Positions 62,398 to 64,000 of a DNA stretch of 64,000 nt are shown here, piece by piece. The position numbers and the translations under genes are program-made. The notes beneath the pieces were generated by a model. That model was not told the DNA's origin. It did no database searches and saw only the letters and a list, made by a program, of their open reading frames with translations. This stretch comes from Russula earlei. Lineage: Eukaryota > Basidiomycota > Agaricomycetes > Russulales > Russulaceae. Position 1 is the stretch's first letter. Each line of letters begins with the position of its first letter. The DNA lies in the NCBI GenBank assembly GCA_025769875.1, contig JAGFNK010000078.1:1-64000 (forward strand), read 5' to 3'.

Positions 62398-62530
62398 CGA
62401 TCATTGATGCGACATTCTGTGGCAATGTTACTCTCCTGTTCCTATATCACGATCGTTAGTGGTGGATCGTCGATGCGACACCTTATGATCCCCTTTTTTT
62501 CTTTCCTGAGCACTGGTTGGTGAGTGCTAG
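62398..62530. repeat. Upstream block shared with the 54.1-kb region (copy B)
   Basis: See copy A at 54116. The GATGCGACA core occurs twice here (62406 and 62473), hinting at a further local duplication. Confidence 0.5.
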
Positions 62531-62597
62531 TCTCTGTTTGTTTCCGGCTTGCATTCGCACCTACATCCAAGCCCCAGATCCTCCCCATCGCCTTTAC

Positions 62598-62868
62598 AAG
62601 CGCCCTTTAACACCTCTCGCCGTCCTTGCCCTTGCCACGTCTACCACACTGCCTGCTCTGTCTGCGCCTGCGCTGATTCGGTATGACAGCCCGCGTCTAG
62701 GCGAAAGGGGGCAGCGTTCCTCACAGATTCGAAATTTCGAAGAACGATTACCTCCAGGCTCGAGGACTTGAAAAACGCTACTCGTTGAGCTGGGACATTA
62801 TGCATTCCAAACCAGGAAGAGCTGTCGTTGTTGGGCCCGGGAGTTCTAGGTGGCCACTATTGGTGTAA
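62598..62868 (+). pseudogene. Start-codon-less paralogue of the 54.4-kb secreted protein
   Basis: The segment PLTPLAVLALATSTTLPALS then APALIR aligns with the signal peptide of the 54.4-kb gene (LVVLALATSTISPALSAPIR). The codon that should be ATG reads AAG (62598-62600). The intron is in the same place and phase (62681-62726, GTATGA..TCACAG, 46 nt). Exon 2 reads FEISKNDYLQARGLEKRYSL and ends with TAA at 62866-62868. It keeps one Lys-Arg site but is about 80 residues shorter than the paralogue. No upstream in-frame ATG is found, so it is called a relic. A distant 5' exon cannot be excluded. Confidence 0.6.
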
Positions 62869-63435
62869 GGAACACCCTGACCGGTGCAACCAGACCATAA
62901 CAATATGACAAGATATGGAGGAGGATTAATAGAGTTTCCAGGGGAGAATGGACTTGATTCTCGAGAGTATCACATAAGATTGCCAACATGGTTTGCACTT
63001 GTGCCTGATAAAAGCATCCAGGTCACGTGGATCATTTGGTTCTGTTCCAACTTCCAACAACAGGATGATTCCTTTGAATGTCTGGCCAACCCTGCATCAT
63101 ACAAAGGATCTTGCAAATGACGACATGTGAAGGCCACGTTGAGAGGTTTATTTGTGGTCGAACTCCCCCTTGCCCATCCACGTTGAAGGCGAAGGCGTGC
63201 GGTGTCCGCTGTAACTCCTATCCTGCTTGCTTTCCCCTTCCTTTCCCGAGTTACATTTATGGATGTCCCACACCGTAAGTTCATTGTCCAACCTCGACCC
63301 TCTCCAGCTGTACTGTGTCTCAATCTCATCTTTGCAGTCCCTCTCCAAAACCTCGATAATTACATTTCTCTTATTCAAAACCTCATCTCGTTTCTACCTT
63401 ATCATCTGCGCACTCCCTGTGTACATTCCCTCGCA
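62869..63435. other. Intergenic, upstream of the edge gene
   Basis: No gene is supported. Two pyrimidine-rich stretches with possible splice-like signals (TTTGCAG near 63338) precede the ATG at 63436, so an upstream exon of the edge gene cannot be ruled out. Confidence 0.4.
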
Positions 63436-64000
63436 ATGGCACGATTTCAGCGTTACATGTTAACGAGGCAACGGCACGACCTTGATCTGTCTATCCTCCG
63501 CTCCACTGAGGCAATATTCCTCCCCCCTCCATGGGGCGGAGCTCCCCCCAACATCATTCAGATATTCTTCTCCATCTCCCTCACCCTCTTTCACCGTGCC
63601 AGAGAGTCCAGGCGACCCAAAGATGTCAAGCATAGCGTCATGTACCTTCGCTTTCTCCACAATCAACCCCTTGAAATTTTTAATGTTCCCCCGGATCTTG
63701 TCACAGAAGTTTTCGTCCATGCATTGGCGATCCAGGTAGAGTTGGATCTTGGACAGACTCAAGATATCGAAGAAATGGCGGTTCTCTGCCTCGAGCTTCT
63801 TGATTCTGACATCTCGATAACGCCTTCAACCGACTCCATCATGGCCTTGTTTCGAGCTATTAAGGCTCAATTTGTACGATGGGATGGATTACGAGAACCT
63901 CCCAAGAAAGCCATTGAATGTCTACGAGAGGCAAACAGACGCCTACCAGATTCGCACCAACTCTCCATCGCACTTGCATGTGTTCTATTTAATCGCTTCA
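63436..64000 (+). CDS. N-terminal part of a TPR/CHAT-type protein (runs off the window)
   Basis: The frame is open from ATG 63436 to the window end (188 codons, incomplete). It reads MARFQRYMLTRQRHDLDLSI, then STEAIFLPPPWGGAPPNIIQ, DVKHSVMYLRFLHNQPLEIF, EVFVHALAIQVELDLGQTQD, DIEEMAVLCLELLDSDIS and KKAIECLREANRRLPDSHQL. This helical-repeat pattern (DLDQSI..TEAIFLP, IEEMADLC-ELLxSDIS) is the one I know from TPR proteins of Agaricomycetes that end in a CHAT caspase-like domain. The CHAT part would lie to the right and cannot be seen. The N-terminus lacks a signal peptide, so a cytosolic protein is expected. The first residues may not be the true start. Confidence 0.7.
   Translation, partial: MARFQRYMLTRQRHDLDLSILRSTEAIFLPPPWGGAPPNIIQIFFSISLTLFHRARESRRPKDVKHSVMYLRFLHNQPLEIFNVPPDLVTEVFVHALAIQVELDLGQTQDIEEMAVLCLELLDSDISITPSTDSIMALFRAIKAQFVRWDGLREPPKKAIECLREANRRLPDSHQLSIALACVLFNRF

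Overview
The window is nuclear DNA of a filamentous basidiomycete, most likely an Agaricomycete. Nearly every gene is cut by short introns of about 50-65 nt with GT-AG borders and a CTRAY branch point. Coding strands alternate, and the conserved proteins are eukaryotic housekeeping genes. The TPR/CHAT-type reading frame at the right edge resembles a family expanded in mushroom genomes. I rebuilt the gene models by reading the exons in frame. Where a splice choice is ambiguous I say so.

Layout. 0-7 kb: adenylate kinase (+), an ADP1-like EGF/ABCG transporter (-), and MCP1 (-). 7-16 kb: mostly gene-poor, with an HMG-box transcription factor (+), a tRNA-Val(AAC) (-) and an imperfect tandem repeat beside possible gene relics. 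16-26 kb: a CBM21 glycogen-targeting PP1 subunit (+), the polyadenylation factor PFS2 (-), mitochondrial TrpRS (-), and an RTA1-like membrane protein (+). 26-36.6 kb: an uncharacterised polytopic membrane protein (-), NatC subunit NAA35/MAK10 (-) head to head with the translesion polymerase REV1 (+), and a SAM methyltransferase (-). 37-47 kb: a Pcl-type cyclin (-), PER1 GPI-remodelling protein (-) head to head with a HOS2/HDAC3-type deacetylase (+), and a single-pass membrane protein (-). 47-52 kb: a type IIC (Na+/K+-type) P-type ATPase (+).

The last 12 kb are the accessory part. A small secreted, dibasic-site-rich protein (54.4 kb) and a start-codon-less paralogue (62.6 kb) flank an AP-4 epsilon-like adaptin (-) and a divergent BUB2 gene (+). 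BUB2 carries three apparent one-base insertions. The window closes with the 5' part of a TPR/CHAT-type protein.

The genes do not form one pathway. Functional links are local: three close divergent pairs that may share promoters (NAA35/REV1, PER1/HOS2, AP-4 epsilon/BUB2), and several secretory-pathway genes (PER1, AP-4 epsilon, secreted precursor). I see no CRISPR, phage or intact transposon. The most novel items are the secreted precursor pair, the disrupted BUB2 reading frame, GC-AG introns in NAA35 and a predicted 5-nt micro-exon in the ATPase.
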